64,000 nt of DNA from Gremmenia infestans (taxonomy: Eukaryota > Ascomycota > Leotiomycetes > Helotiales > Hamatocanthoscyphaceae). The stretch covers positions 744,001 to 808,000 of the forward strand of contig JAFEVB010000036.1 in NCBI GenBank assembly GCA_032629725.1, written 5' to 3'. Positions 12,028 to 23,468 of the stretch are shown here, one piece after another. The notes beneath the pieces were generated by a model. It was not told the DNA's origin and ran no database searches. It worked only from the letters and a program-made list of their open reading frames with translations. How positions within the stretch are numbered: the stretch's first letter is position 1; the number at the start of each line of letters is the position of its first letter. A program made the position numbers and the translations under genes.

Positions 12028-14824
12028 CTAATGCATGACTACTGCCACATGGTCGTCCATGTATTGACCGATGTCGCCCAGGAAGCACGCTGCCAAAATA
12101 CCGACTGCTCCGAACGCAATGCTAGCAAAATAGACATATTTGTACGATGCAGCGAATGCCTCCTGGCCGGCTAAGACGACCATTTCATACGCCGTATCGT
12201 TGCCTTCGATGCCCGGGATCGTTTTCAGGAGTGGAAGCAGACTGCCTAATGCAATAGATTAGGATTAGCATCAGCTAGTTATAAAGCAGAATCAGAATAA
12301 ACATTTTCGGCATCTGCAGTAACATACCTCCTGTATATTCTATTGCAGCCCCAATATATGTCTTGTTCATGATGCCGAGCTCTAGCTCCATGACCCCGCC
12401 TATCATCTTCGTAGCGTTGGGAATAAACTTGTTCAGGAAGACGTTGTAATACACACAGTATCCGACCGAGCCGCCAATAACACGGATCGAAAGAGTCAAC
12501 GCTGTGACGGTAGCAATAAGATCATCTGGGCAGATAATTGTCGTAATGATAGACGCGGGTACCACAATGCCCCCAATTCCAAGACCTAGTAATCAAGATC
12601 TTGGTCAGTATTGCCTGATATGGTACACCTTGGGAGTTGCAATTGTTCCATATAATTTGAGAAAACAGTAATGGACTTTCCTGAGATTCCTGAAATAGGA
12701 AACATCATTCGAGAGCTGACTTGGAAAGCTTACCTGCTAATACAAGAATGCCCCATAGCTGATGCAAGTTAAAACGGTCGGCACAAGAGAGCGCGCCACA
12801 ACCTTCAGGAAGGATCAGCTTACAATCAAACATGAAGTGCAGGAGGAGAATAATTACCAGCCGTCATGAGTACAGAGGATATAATCATCAACTCTTTATT
12901 TCTTCCCCTGAAAACCGATAGACACCAAAGAATGATCACTGCTCCTGCAAGGATGGAGAACCCTACAGGGAGTCCCCGAAGTCCAACGCCGACGGGATCA
13001 TGACCATAGACGTCTATTTCAAGTTAGCAACTGCGCGAATGGGATTGATGTGATATCACTGACTGAAAGCTTGCGTTGGCCAAAACATGATAATCGAGAA
13101 GAAGTTAGCTCCTGATATAAAAGTTATAACCAAAGTGAGAGCTAATATTCGCGGGGCCTGCTTGAGACGAGAGGGAAACATTGGATGCTTTGCCCTATAA
13201 TTTCAAGATCTCCGAGTTAGTATTATCCCGATATGGTAGATTTTAGGAGTGAAAAAATTATATCTACGGAGGTCGAGGCAATCTTTCAGGACTAGTCGAC
13301 TCTCATCACATATCTGGAGAGTGAACCGCGCCCTGAGATGTCCAAAGTAGAGCGGAAAAGGCGACTTACCCATACGCTTCCCACAGGCCGAACGCTACAA
13401 GTAGAGCCGCTCCAAGAAGTAGAGGTGCCAGAACGTGGGCCGAGCTCCATTTATACTAAAGAATACAATCATCAGTAAAGGGCGGAGACTGAGATAATAA
13501 AGACCAACCTGATATCCGCCCCATTGCATACCGGCCATAAAGAGAATCATGCCCGAGATACTGAGAAAGCCTCCGACGAAGTCTATCTGTGCTACAATTT
13601 GTTTGCGGGTGAGTCCAGTCGAGTTGACTCGGGGTGGTGGAAAGTAGAAAATGAGGGTGAGGAGGGATCCAACGAATGCCCTGTCCAACGAATTAGTATG
13701 TACTCTACTAGAGGATTTACTCGGAAGAGATAACCGGGCTCGTGAGAGATGCCATAACTCGCAGTCTACGGGCATAATTCGACTTACCACAGTGCACAAA
13801 GCAATCCACACCAGCGCCATCCGGCATGTGCTGCAATCAACTGGCCCCAGAGAACGCTTGGACAGAAAGGGAGAATGGTGAAAATAAGCACAGCGACATA
13901 TTTGCCACGTTTCGAAGTGGGAGCCAACTCCGATGTTGCTGCAAGTGCTGTGACTATCTGGACATCAGTATGGCACTTCTAGGCATTTTCACAATCACGA
14001 ACGTTCAGATATTCCAGCTCCAATGCCTGCCAGAGCCATTCCACCTATTTGGACGGTTAGTAAAACTAACAGGTGTTTTCTTAATGATTCCTACCAATGA
14101 AAACGTTCATAACTTTTGCAGTGGAGCATACCACCATTCCTAACATAATGAAACATCCACCCATCAGTGCAACGTATCGACGCCTTGTACTCATGTTAGC
14201 TACAGAATATCATTGCGAGGAAACAACTCACCCCAGCAGGTCACTGAGGGATCCAACAAAAGGGCAAACCGCAGCCAGTGAGAGGAGGTTAGCCAGGACC
14301 AGCCAAATCCAACGGTCAGCTCCGCCAATATCGGAATAGATATATGGAGGGATACCCCCTATTACGAGTATGTCAGCATCATGATAGGCCCTCAGAGACT
14401 TTTGGCTTACCAAATATATAGACGGGGATTTGGGAACCAGTCCAAAGAAAAGCCATGGCTATCAAGGACATAAGCCGTTTGAAGGACATCTAGACTCCTC
14501 AGCAAAGTGCGTTGATTGAAACAGTGGATTCTTACAGGTGGCTCATGGTCTGTCTGCAGTCAGCATCGCATTTCCTGAAAAGGCGCCCGCACTCGAAACA
14601 TATGGAAGGGATATCTAGAGAAGGATCTAGAGAGAAGAAGAAAGGACAAGGTACTCACCATGGTCTTCACCGTCGCCATACGTTCTGAAGCCATTCTTCT
14701 CATGGTAGTTATCATGCTCTGGAACTTGGTCATGGGTGACAATTTTCTCCACTTCCTCCACTTCTTGTTGTTTATTACCAGCCGAGCTATTGCTGGCTGG
14801 AGGTGGTGTTGAGCTGGCACTCAT
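12028..14824 (-). CDS. TRI12-type major facilitator superfamily transporter (14-TM drug/toxin/siderophore efflux family)
   Basis: About a dozen exons join from the ATG at 14824 to the stop at 12028, giving roughly 590 residues. A soluble acidic N-terminus (MSASSTPPPASNSSAG) is followed by LIAMAFLWTGSQIPVYIFGG, PPYIYSDIGGADRWIWLVL, PFVGSLSDLLG (MFS motif A region), ALAGIGAGISELTALAATSE, FTILPFCPSVLWGQLIAAHA, AGMQWGGYQYKWSSAHVL, LRGLPVGFSILAGAVIILW, and a C-terminal FLGDIGQYMDDHVAVVMH. These match the fungal TRI12 family, whose members export trichothecenes and other compounds or move siderophores. A 14-nt micro-exon near 14530-14545 seems needed to keep frame between exon 1 and the first membrane helix. 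Intron phases are consistent through the gene. Substrate cannot be told from sequence, and no biosynthetic cluster surrounds it. Confidence 0.9.
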
Positions 14825-15556
14825 CGCTTAGAGCTTAATTTAAGGCTGCAAAATACAAGGCAAAGCGATTGAGTTACACAATTGTGCTAAAATGCGTTGG
14901 TACCGCAATTGAAAAGATGGGAAAGCAATAGACAGCGTGTGAGAATGCAGTTCGGCTTTATCATCAACGATAGCAAGCATAGAGACCCGAGAACCCCTCA
15001 CTTGAAGAGAATATGACCGCGGCTGGCGTTCATGAAACTACTTCCCTGGCTGTGGACTCCCGTTCCCTGTAGATATGGTGTTTTGGCGCTTGCAATACGC
15101 TGCAAAAAATCATGTCCGGTAGCACTATATTCAATTCAGAGCAAAATCCGTGCTGCTATGGGCCACAACAGAATTTCATTGGACATGCACTTAGGCTCCC
15201 CGATGTAAGGAAGGGAAGGAGGGGAAGCAAGGTCCACGAGAAGGAGTGAGTGTGAGTTCTGTTCTAGGGTCACAAACTTGGTTCTATTATGCGATGCTAG
15301 CCAATAGACGCAATGCAATGGACGATCGAAAGCTCACGCAGCATCGGAACCATTCCGTATTGCACGGCACTGCATGGCACATGAAAAGTGCAGCCGCAGC
15401 GTGGTATTTTGTATTCCAAGTTGTATTCTGAAAGCAGCTGGCTTGTCTTATATGTGTTTCAGGTTTGGGAGAAGCGATGAGATGGGACGAAATGAAAGGT
15501 AAGAAGCTTGAATCCTGTGTAGATTGCAAAGTTAACAGGGCTGGAGCTGGGCTCCC

Positions 15557-15591
15557 CCCCCGTCAACCCCGTCAACCCCGTCAACCCCACA
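15557..15591. repeat. Tandem CGTCAACCCC repeat
   Basis: A run of C is followed by three consecutive copies of the 10-mer CGTCAACCCC. It lies upstream of the MFS transporter. It may simply be a minisatellite. Confidence 0.8.
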
Positions 15592-15645
15592 GAACTACTT
15601 GTACTGTACAGGCATACTTATGCCATACCCCGCAATATGGGGATC

Positions 15646-15666
15646 CACTCCACTCCACTCCACTCC
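15646..15666. repeat. CCACT pentanucleotide microsatellite
   Basis: Four to five consecutive CCACT units are visible. No function can be assigned. Confidence 0.75.
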
Positions 15667-16466
15667 TTCCCCGCCACTAGACAACAATAACAATAACAAT
15701 ATCACTTGACTTGGCAGTACCATACTATACTCCGCAAATACCATCTGGCCCGCCATGTCAGCTGCAGTCATCTGCTGAATCTGCGAGCCATATTTCTATT
15801 TTTAAACCTCCGCATACAGCTCTCGATTAGGTTTATTGTTCACTACTGTATACACTAGATGCAGTTGGTGAAATTTAGGTCGTCGCATGATTTGTTGCTT
15901 GTGTAGCTAGAGCCTCAATTTATAACAGTCGTCGCTGGAGGCCACTCAAAAAGCATTGTAGCAGCTTGTTCAAATATGCCACTCGGCCTGCAAAATTGGT
16001 GCCACTTTGGGGTTCAGGACTGGGAGACTCTAGTTGATTGATCCCGAATGAATTTCTTTCGCCAGGAGACAGTGCTTGATAATGCCCAGGATTGAGTAAG
16101 ACCAAAAATTGCAACTACGTAAGGTTGGATGTAGTTTATAAGTCATGCTTGACTTTCCCGGTAATTGTTACTTACCGATGATATGTAGATGCGTCCTCGT
16201 TCTCGTGCTCAAAATTTCGGGATTTCCCTAACAATTCTTCCAAAAGTCGTTGAGCGCGCTGGAGACTTGCAAAGGTATTTGACTTGGTATTCGAGTCTCA
16301 TGGTAGTTGCGATCGATTTGCGAAGGAGATTCGTCAGTCCAGAGCTTTTCCATACAATGCGAGCTTGGATACGGATCCTCGATCGCCTTAAAAATACCAC
16401 TTTTAGAAGCCCATGACGCCCGCTTTGTATGCTCTCATCTCCTCATTCCCTGCTCCAACCTATTCT

Positions 16467-17200
16467 CTAGAGTAGCTTTAATTCCCCAGTGACTTTATCA
16501 ATGACGCTCTTTGGCGCAGGCCCAATCCCTAACACAGTATGGCTGCCACTGGCAATCTGCGTCCTACCGGCATCCGCAATGACCTCGGCGACCAAGCCCA
16601 TACTGATGGCCGTGGCTTGCAATAGGTCTAGCTCTTCTTCGCTTTTAACTTGAAGAGCGACCTTTGCTTGGCCTTGTGTTTCCCAACGGCGGAGGAGTGG
16701 TGACTTCGGGGAGTTCTTGAGGAAGTTCTTGTAGCAGGCAAGGGTAGCATGCGAACACTGGGCTGCAATTTTGCCTAAGAAAAGGTTAGTTGGTTTAGAT
16801 GTGGACAACTGAGATACGAGAACTCGCCTTTTGTCATTCCTAGATCCGTCCGTACGATAAGAACGAGCTTGCATTCCTCGTTACTTTCTTCTTCCAAAAT
16901 TGCCTGTTGCTTCCGTGCTGCATTGAGTGGGGTAGCTCGGAGGCCATCCCTCTTGTCTGCATCGAGCCCGTTGGACCAATTGGGGGCATGGTCGAGTATG
17001 GACTCGTCGATATCCTCTTCTTCGCTTTCTTCCTCGTCGTCGTAGTTGGAAATTCCGCGGGTAGGGGCCGTTTTAGTCGCGAATGGTATGGGCAAGAAGC
17101 CGAGAGATGATGCGATTCCGATCATGTACCCGCTGATTCCTGCGATAATGGCAGTGCCTATGAGCATTGCTACAGGAGTTGGCGGTGTACGATCTGCCAT
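16467..17200 (-). CDS. PTH2: Peptidyl-tRNA hydrolase 2 (Pth2), membrane-anchored
   Basis: Two exons, 17200-16828 and 16774-16467, encode 226 residues. The intron begins GCGAGT and ends TTAG, so it is a GC-AG intron. Residues about 9-36 form a transmembrane or signal-anchor helix (VAMLIGTAIIAGISGYMIG), expected to hold the enzyme to the mitochondrial outer membrane. An acidic linker (DDEEESEEEDIDES) follows. The PTH2 catalytic domain has LVLIVRTDLGMTKGKIAAQ, with the conserved Lys after the junction, then CSHATLACYK, TQGQAKVALQ, and IADAGRTQIASGSHTVLGIG near the C-terminus. Pth2 releases peptides from peptidyl-tRNA that has dropped off the ribosome, so the tRNA can be recycled. Family assignment is firm. 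Confidence 0.95.
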
Positions 17201-17726
17201 ACTAGCTGTGGCGGTGTGGTAAGGCTTTTGGGATGTGTGAGGTGCGAAGAGACTTTGATAGATGTAGAGTTTTGTACCTATAGAGCAGAGGTCGCGTCTT
17301 CAAAGCAGAATATGGGAGTTCGCGGTTTCACGCGGCAGACCTAGTCCAGTCAGCCAATTTATTTTTTCCTCCAGGGGTTCGTCGACGTCGACGTCACAAG
17401 GGCTCGCTACAATACTACTCTATCTACTACTACTCTACTCTACTTCTGGTACTACTGAATCCTGATGCAGCAAACACGGCCCTTTCTAGACGAGACGAAA
17501 CAAAACTTATACTTATATTTACTTACCTACGCTTTACTATCACTGCTTTGCCTAAGGTGGAAGAAATATAATGGACCGAAAACCATGCATGAGCTTGGCA
17601 CCTTTAGATGAAATACAATAGACACAAGAAGAGAAGTGTATGAAATTTTGTGACCCTGGCTTCTATCAACCAAACTCCGTCCGATGTACCATAATCCGAT
17701 CCCACCTACCAGGTGTTTTCTGCTAT
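17201..17726. other. Intergenic region, promoter of PTH2 and 3' flank of RGP1
   Basis: This 526-bp interval lies between tandem minus-strand genes. It holds a CTACT-rich simple-sequence patch (about 17412-17450) and a CRE-like palindrome. No ORF of interest is seen. Confidence 0.5.
17390..17397. promoter_or_regulatory. CRE/ATF-like site GACGTCAC in the PTH2 promoter
   Basis: An octamer matching the bZIP ATF/CREB core lies about 190 bp upstream of the PTH2 start codon, inside a longer CGTCGACGTCGACGTCAC stretch. Single short motifs arise by chance, so function is only suggested. Confidence 0.3.
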
Positions 17727-20287
17727 TTATACTACAAGTCCATCTGTGGGTGCCTCATCTCGCTCTGTATGTCCCCCAAAAGCGCCGTATACTCTCAAAG
17801 GAACTGCTATTTCAAAGCTCTCACAATCCAACACCTCTGCCGACGCCAGCACAACCCCTCTGTCATCTCTCGAAACTTCTTCTAAAAGATCTTCTTTTAC
17901 CGGCAGGAGCTCACTGTCTCCAAGAGCAAGCCGTGGCGTAACAAATTCTATGCGTATTCGCCATTCAAGACTAACTCCACTTGTAATAAACTCTGGAGTG
18001 GCTAAAGTCGGTATCGCTGGAGAAAAAACAATCCTTCTCGCAAACAAAGTGGATTCTGAATGGGAAACGTAGATTTTGCGCGTCACGCGAAGGATGCTGG
18101 CATCTGATCGCAACGCGAGCGACGAGTCAACCTTCTCTGACGTTTCCAAAGTCATATGTACCGCATAACACGGTATCTCCGCGTCTGTGAAGTCAACAGC
18201 AGCAGTAATCGTCTCGCCCAGACGATATGCGGGTCTGGCCAGCATGACGACAGCAACTCGCTTTCCACTACGTGCAATCTCGAATCTGTTCGCGCTTTGC
18301 TGGGACTCAGTCGCAGTGTTACTGCGGAGAATCGCCATATCAATAGCATCTTTTGCTGTTGCTGGTTCTTCCACTGATGACTGGCGACGGGTTCTAGGTG
18401 CGTCTGTTGGAGACAGCAAACCATGGCTGGAATTTTGCCGTGGACCTTCCAGTAGCTCATCAACATATGACAAAAAGTCATTGAGCGTAGACTCGTTTAC
18501 TTTCGATGTCGTTTTTACTTTTAATGCTCTCGGCCTTTCGACACCTGGGCCGAGTGACCGCTGAATGACTCTCACTCGGGCCTGGTCGCGAAGAATGATG
18601 TATGGCGACATTAGATCGTGGCCAAGAAGTTCGCCATGGCTGTTCACACTTCCCAAAACACGGAAAGGTACCTCCACCGATTTCACCTGCTGTTCCTTGG
18701 CACCACCCGGCCTTTGTGTGCCTATAACTAGTTTATATGAGATTTTAATCGTTTTGCCGCGGTGGCTTGGAGGTAAGCCGCGGGGTAGCTTGAAGGCGTA
18801 TTTGTAAGTCTGGCTTTCCCCCGGAGCAAGTCTAAGATCGACGAAGAGAATTGATTGAGGGGTAGACAGAAGTGGTATGGATCGAGAACTAGCGATGCCT
18901 CGCATATCTTTGATACTGCTCAGCTCGCCGCCTCCCAAGAGACCACCAAGCGACTCCCCAATATTGCCCCATCCAAAGCCTCGGAGAAGACCACTGTCTC
19001 TCTTGTGCCTCTCGAGGCCAATCACACCACCGCCTTGGCCTCCTACTGCTCCTTTTCGTTTGACTTCTTCAAATGGAGCCTGGCTAATCAAAGAGCCATC
19101 TATGGTGAAAGATCCATGGATTTGAGCGTACCCCATCATGAGAGTCTCTGGCGGACGATGATGATTCACGGGTACTAAATTCGAGGGCCTCCTTGTGTGG
19201 CCACCGTATGTGGGTCCTCGCCCAGTCTGTTGAGGTAGATATTCTGATGCAAGAGTCTCGGTGGAGTTATTACTTAAAGAATAGAATTCGCCACTGCTCC
19301 GAGGTGTTCCTAAAATACTAGCTGGCGAGAGGACCCTCGTAGTTGGGCCAGGTTGCTCTGGTATTATAGAGATTGAATCCTTCGTTCGCGGAGAAAGAAG
19401 ATGGGCGTTCGCTTGAAAATGATGAGTCCCTTCGTCTCCATTATGATTATCACCCGCCCTAGAATCCACGGAAGGGGACGTAACAGATGGAAATTTGAAG
19501 CCTTGTGGGAGTGATGCCGAACCATGCCGTCTTGAAGAGGCAGATCTTGTGATACCTGGAGTACTCGGTGCAGTCGCTGCACCGGATTGTCTCCGGGATG
19601 GGTGCTCTGGTAAAGTATGCTCCCTTCCCAGGGGAGAGAAGGAGGAGACGAGAAGGGGTGAAGGCTGTGTAGAGGATCGTTGATTGAGAGGGGCTAGTCA
19701 TCATGATAATTAGCTATAATACTGAATAGCTGAGTATTGAACATACCAGACACAGGACCTCCGTTTACACCATGTCTCCGGGGAACGATCTGGAGACTGG
19801 CAGACCGTCCGTGGCTTTTGTTTAATCGAGGTCTTTCCCCCTTGCTCGCATGGCCAGCAATATCACCAACAATTCCATTCTCAGAAGCACTAATTGATAT
19901 GATAGAGACCGAGCGCTTGTGAGCACTCCCCTCTCTGCCTTTCACAGGAGCTCCATTCCATGAGTCTGACGCGCCTTGTGATCGCACGGTGTTTACAGGG
20001 ACGTTCAATGACATCGTAGTTCGATGGCCTCTGCTTGGCTGTGCTGGCCGAGAGCTTGAACTCAATACAGAGCCATTCTTGCCCTGCGAGACGGGGCTCT
20101 TCCTTTGTCTCTCTCCCCCGGGCGCGTGTCCATTGGCAGAAGGGGGGTGCAAAGTCGCTGTCCGGGACGGGGTAGGTGTCGGCGCGATATTCTTGAAGGT
20201 AACCTGGCATTCGATATCCTCGCCAGCAAAGACCGTCTGCTCAGTCCACTGCACGAAGACGCGGATGTTGGTCAATGGTGTCGACAT
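17727..20287 (-). CDS. RGP1: Rgp1-family protein (Ric1-Rgp1 GEF complex for Ypt6)
   Basis: Two exons, 20287-19747 and 19693-17727, encode 835 residues. The N-terminal strand region (NIRVFVQWTEQTVFAGEDIE, CQVTFKNI) is the start of the arrestin-like Rgp1 fold. It is followed by a long low-complexity Ser/Pro-rich part (about 40-290). The conserved core resumes with MMGYAQIHGSFTIDGSLI, then LFVDLRLAPGESQTYKYAFK, LPRGLPPSHRGKTIKISYKL and VVMLARPAYRLGETITAAVD. Rgp1 with Ric1 activates the Rab GTPase Ypt6 in retrograde traffic to the Golgi. The length is greater than yeast Rgp1 because of the disordered insert, as is usual in filamentous fungi. It is divergent from MOB1, with 664 bp between the start codons. 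The intron is 53 nt. Confidence 0.9.
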
Positions 20288-20951
20288 ATCGTTGACTTAG
20301 CGACTAATAGTAGAAGTAGAGCTCCGGCTCCAGCTCCTCCATGGGCTCGAAGGAGAATTGTGCTGCCAGTCATTGGTGCAGCAGAGGTAAAGGTAGAACA
20401 AGAGGACACGGGACTGCCAGCATGATGAAGTGTCCGCTTTTTTCAGTAGAGAGAGGAGACGGCCGTCGAAAGGAGGTTATTCGCGCGGTCCCGTCGTAAG
20501 TATGGGTAAGGTACCTGAGGATCTAATGTAACCTGACTATCGAGGCCACCAACGGAATTAGGTAAGGCTGGGTACCTAGGTACCTGCCTAGGTTTCCATT
20601 GGCTCCCACGCCAACGCCAATCTCAACAAGGAAGTATTGTAAACAAATGGAAAGCCCGATCCGATCATTATCATCATAGACGTATCTGTAACTTTGGCTT
20701 CACCTCAACGCCGCACACATTCTTTCCTCATCGGCACTTACGTTCAATCCCATCTTGTCACATACAGTACAGCACGGGGCTTGTCTTTTGCCAAAGACCG
20801 TCAAAGTCAGACTTACAGATACGGTAGATGAGAAGCATGTTCCCAAATATTGCCATTACCATTGCCCTGCTAACACATTGGAATGTAGAGAGCCTTTTTC
20901 GGACGGATTGAAACTTTGATATCGGCCACTGCCTACATCTACCAAAGCACG
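20288..20951. promoter_or_regulatory. Bidirectional promoter region between RGP1 and MOB1
   Basis: This 664-bp region separates two divergent start codons. It contains the perfect 14-bp palindrome GGTACCTAGGTACC at 20571-20584 and further TACCTG/CCTAGG copies. No other gene is seen. Confidence 0.5.
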
Positions 20952-21983
20952 ATGGCTTCCTTCATAACCACCGTGTTAGTTTCCCCCACCCCCCCTCCCC
21001 CATTACCCCTCCTCTCTCCATGGCTTCCGCTTTGCTCAAATTCTTGAGCCCCCGCGCTTCAGTCCTACCGCCAGTGTGTACCCTTCCGCAATCTACCTCT
21101 TCTGCGACTATTTCTGTCAAGGAAGACTATGACGAGGATGATCCTTTCATTCAAGCCCCGGAAGCAGAATATGTGTCATCGTACTCACAAAATGAAAATG
21201 ATAGCAACCAGCGCACGCGCAACCAGTTCAGACCACGAAATGCCACCAAGGGCACCTCGAGCTATCAATTGCGACAATATGCGGAGGCTACCCTTGGAGG
21301 GGGCAGCTTGAAGAAGATTGTCAAGCTACCTGAGGGCGAAGACGAGAATGAATGGTTGGCAGTCAATAGTAATTATGCAAGACCGAGTTGGAATAGCGGA
21401 CGCTCACGAAGACTTAGTGGTGGATTTCTACAACCACATCAACCTTCTCTACGGATCGATCACCGAATTCTGCTCTCCACAATCATGCCCTGAGATGAAG
21501 GCAACCGATGAGTACGTTCTTGACCCTGGAGACAGAGCTGTATGGCTAACATGACTTAGATTTGAGTACCTGTGGCAGGATTCCGAGAACTACAAACGAC
21601 CAACGAAGATGCCGGCACCCACTTATATCGAACATCTGATGGGTTGGGTTCAAAGCAACATCGATAATGAAGCTGTTTTCCCTAGTAGAATTGGTATGTT
21701 GAAGCAATAATCGGCTATTGTATGGTGCTGAGATAATCTAGGCGTACCGTTTCCCAAATCCTTCCCGAGCATGATCAGACAAGTATTCAAGCGGATGTAT
21801 CGTGTCTATGCCCATATTTACTGCCATCACTACCCGGTGATTCGTGAATTGGGTCTTGAGGCTCATCTCAACACCAGTTTCAAGCATTACGTTCTTTTCA
21901 TTGATGAGCATGGTCTCGCTAGCGGGAAAGATTTCTGGGGACCTCTGGGAGATCTTGTTGAAAGTATGCTCAAGAGCGACTAG
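20952..21983 (+). CDS. MOB1: Mob1-family kinase activator
   Basis: Five exons (20952-20972, 21212-21368, 21418-21511, 21560-21693, 21742-21983) join into 215 residues starting MASFITT and continuing RTRNQFRPRNATKGTSS. Core motifs are SYQLRQYAEATLGGGSLKK, EWLAVN, VDFYNHINLLYGSITEF, then zinc ligands in FCSPQSCPEM and in IYCHHYPVI, EYLWQDSENYKRPTKMPAP, and GLASGKDFWGPLGDL at the end. Mob1 binds and activates NDR/LATS kinases (Dbf2/Sid2, Cbk1 type) in mitotic exit, septation and morphogenesis. The first intron is long (239 nt). The sequence inside it is open in the same frame from an ATG at 21020, giving a possible alternative N-terminus. Other introns are 46-49 nt. Identification is firm; the start choice rests on resemblance to other fungal Mob1 N-termini. 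Confidence 0.93.
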
Positions 21984-22514
21984 GCTCTGGCACTAGGCCC
22001 TGGCACTTGTGAATGAATTAATGAGGAAGGTTTTAGCATTTCGAACGGCGTTGGGGTCATAATCGGAGTATTTCGGTGCGGGTCTTTCGGTATTATTGGT
22101 ACAGAACCACTGAAAGCAATAGCAGCGTTTTTGTTGGAAGCAACCTATGCAATGAGTACCTATTTTGACAAGCTTTCCAGACCGAATCATGAATGTGAAG
22201 AAGATTGTATGTACGCACTGCTCCGTGAAACAGAGCCACAACTTCGATCAAATGATCGATTGAGATGCGCAATTAGATGTCAAGATAATGACCAATACAG
22301 AGAAAGAACAAAATACTAGGAGCTATGTATCGTTGTAAACATGATGGCAATATTATCATACCTAAGGGTGTCGGCGGAATTAACAAACCACGTGACTCTA
22401 CTTAGCCCGACAAAAGAGCTTGCCGGCGGCATCGATTTGAACCTCTTTTAAAGCTCCTACTCCTACTCCTACTCCCTCATTTCCCCCACCGCAACCCAAT
22501 TGATCAGCCTCACG
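21984..22514. other. Intergenic region between MOB1 and ATP5
   Basis: This 531-bp interval holds the MOB1 3' flank and the ATP5 promoter. A CTCCTA-type microsatellite lies about 40 bp before the ATP5 start. No gene is seen. Confidence 0.5.
22453..22475. repeat. TCCTAC microsatellite in the ATP5 5' region
   Basis: Several consecutive CTCCTA units form a pyrimidine-rich tract just before the ATP5 start codon. Such tracts are frequent near fungal transcription starts. Confidence 0.7.
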
Positions 22515-23468
22515 ATGTTCTCCGGTCGCACTCTCCTCCGCGCCTCCCGGGCATCTTCGTCTTCAGCTCAGCGCCTCATTTCTCCCCGAGCTGCTCTGGC
22601 CCCTTCGCAGATCCGGAACTACGCAGCTCCCGCATCTATCGATGCAAAACCCCCAGTCGCGGTCTACGGTCTGGATGGCACATATGCTACTGCCTTGGTA
22701 TGTCAATTGCCTCTTTGCTACCAGCAATTGAGGATTGCGCGGTTCAATTGAGGCCCTTGAATTGGAGAGGGGGGTTGTTGGGAACGACAGCTAACGATGC
22801 ATTCGTAGTACACGGCAGCCGTGAAGACCTCCTCCCTGGACACCACCGCCAAAGCTCTCTCCGCCCTTCATGACGTGTACGTCAAAGATGCCAAGCTCGC
22901 CAGCATCATGATGGCACCCACGCTTTCCTCGGAAGACAAGTCGGCTATCGTGGCAGAGCTGCAGAAGCACACCGGGGGCGCGGACAAGGCGGATACCGTC
23001 AAGAACTTCCTCGACACCCTTGCGGCTAACAACAGACTGGGCTTATTGAAGGGCGTTTGTGAGAAGTTTGGAGAGCTGATGGGTGCCGCCAGAGGAGAGG
23101 TTGAGATGACTGTCACAAGTGCTTCGGTAAGAATTTTGTCTATACCACGCTCGAGTGCTGCGCTTTTATATGAGGTGGAAGTATGCTGATCAGGTTATGC
23201 AATTCAGCCATTGGACAACAAGACTCTCTCACGTCTTGAGGCCGCAGTCGCAAAGTCGGAATACGTTGGCCAAGGCAAGAAGTTGAAGGTTACGAACAAG
23301 GTATATTTTTCTATGATCTCAATCCTATTTCCAACACAGCTAAGCCAAGTCCAGGTCAACTCCGATATTTTGGGTGGTCTCGTCGTCGAAATTGGTGACC
23401 GGACAATCGACCTAAGTGTCTCAGCGAAGATTTCAAAGATGAACAAGCTGCTTACCGATACCTTGTAA
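22515..23468 (+). CDS. ATP5: Mitochondrial F1Fo-ATP synthase subunit 5 (OSCP)
   Basis: Four exons (22515-22697, 22809-23126, 23208-23300, 23355-23468), all joined in phase 0, encode 235 residues. The N-terminus MFSGRTLLRASRASSSSAQR is an Arg/Ser-rich presequence ending near RNYAAP. The OSCP domain follows: VAVYGLDGTYATALYTAAVK, then LAANNRLGLLKGVCEKFGEL, and the C-terminal signature VNSDILGGLVVEIGDRTIDL, SVSAKISKMNKLL. OSCP sits on top of F1 and ties it to the peripheral stalk, which holds the stator against rotation. The length fits the family. The start at 22515 is preferred over an upstream in-frame codon because it gives the proper presequence. Confidence 0.96.

Larger units (their letters stand above)
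14825..16466. other. Intergenic region upstream of the MFS gene with simple repeats
   Basis: This 1.6-kb region holds the MFS promoter and the 3' flank of PTH2. It includes a C-rich tandem repeat (about 15557-15591) and a CCACT repeat (about 15646-15666). No convincing ORF or RNA gene is seen. Confidence 0.45.
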
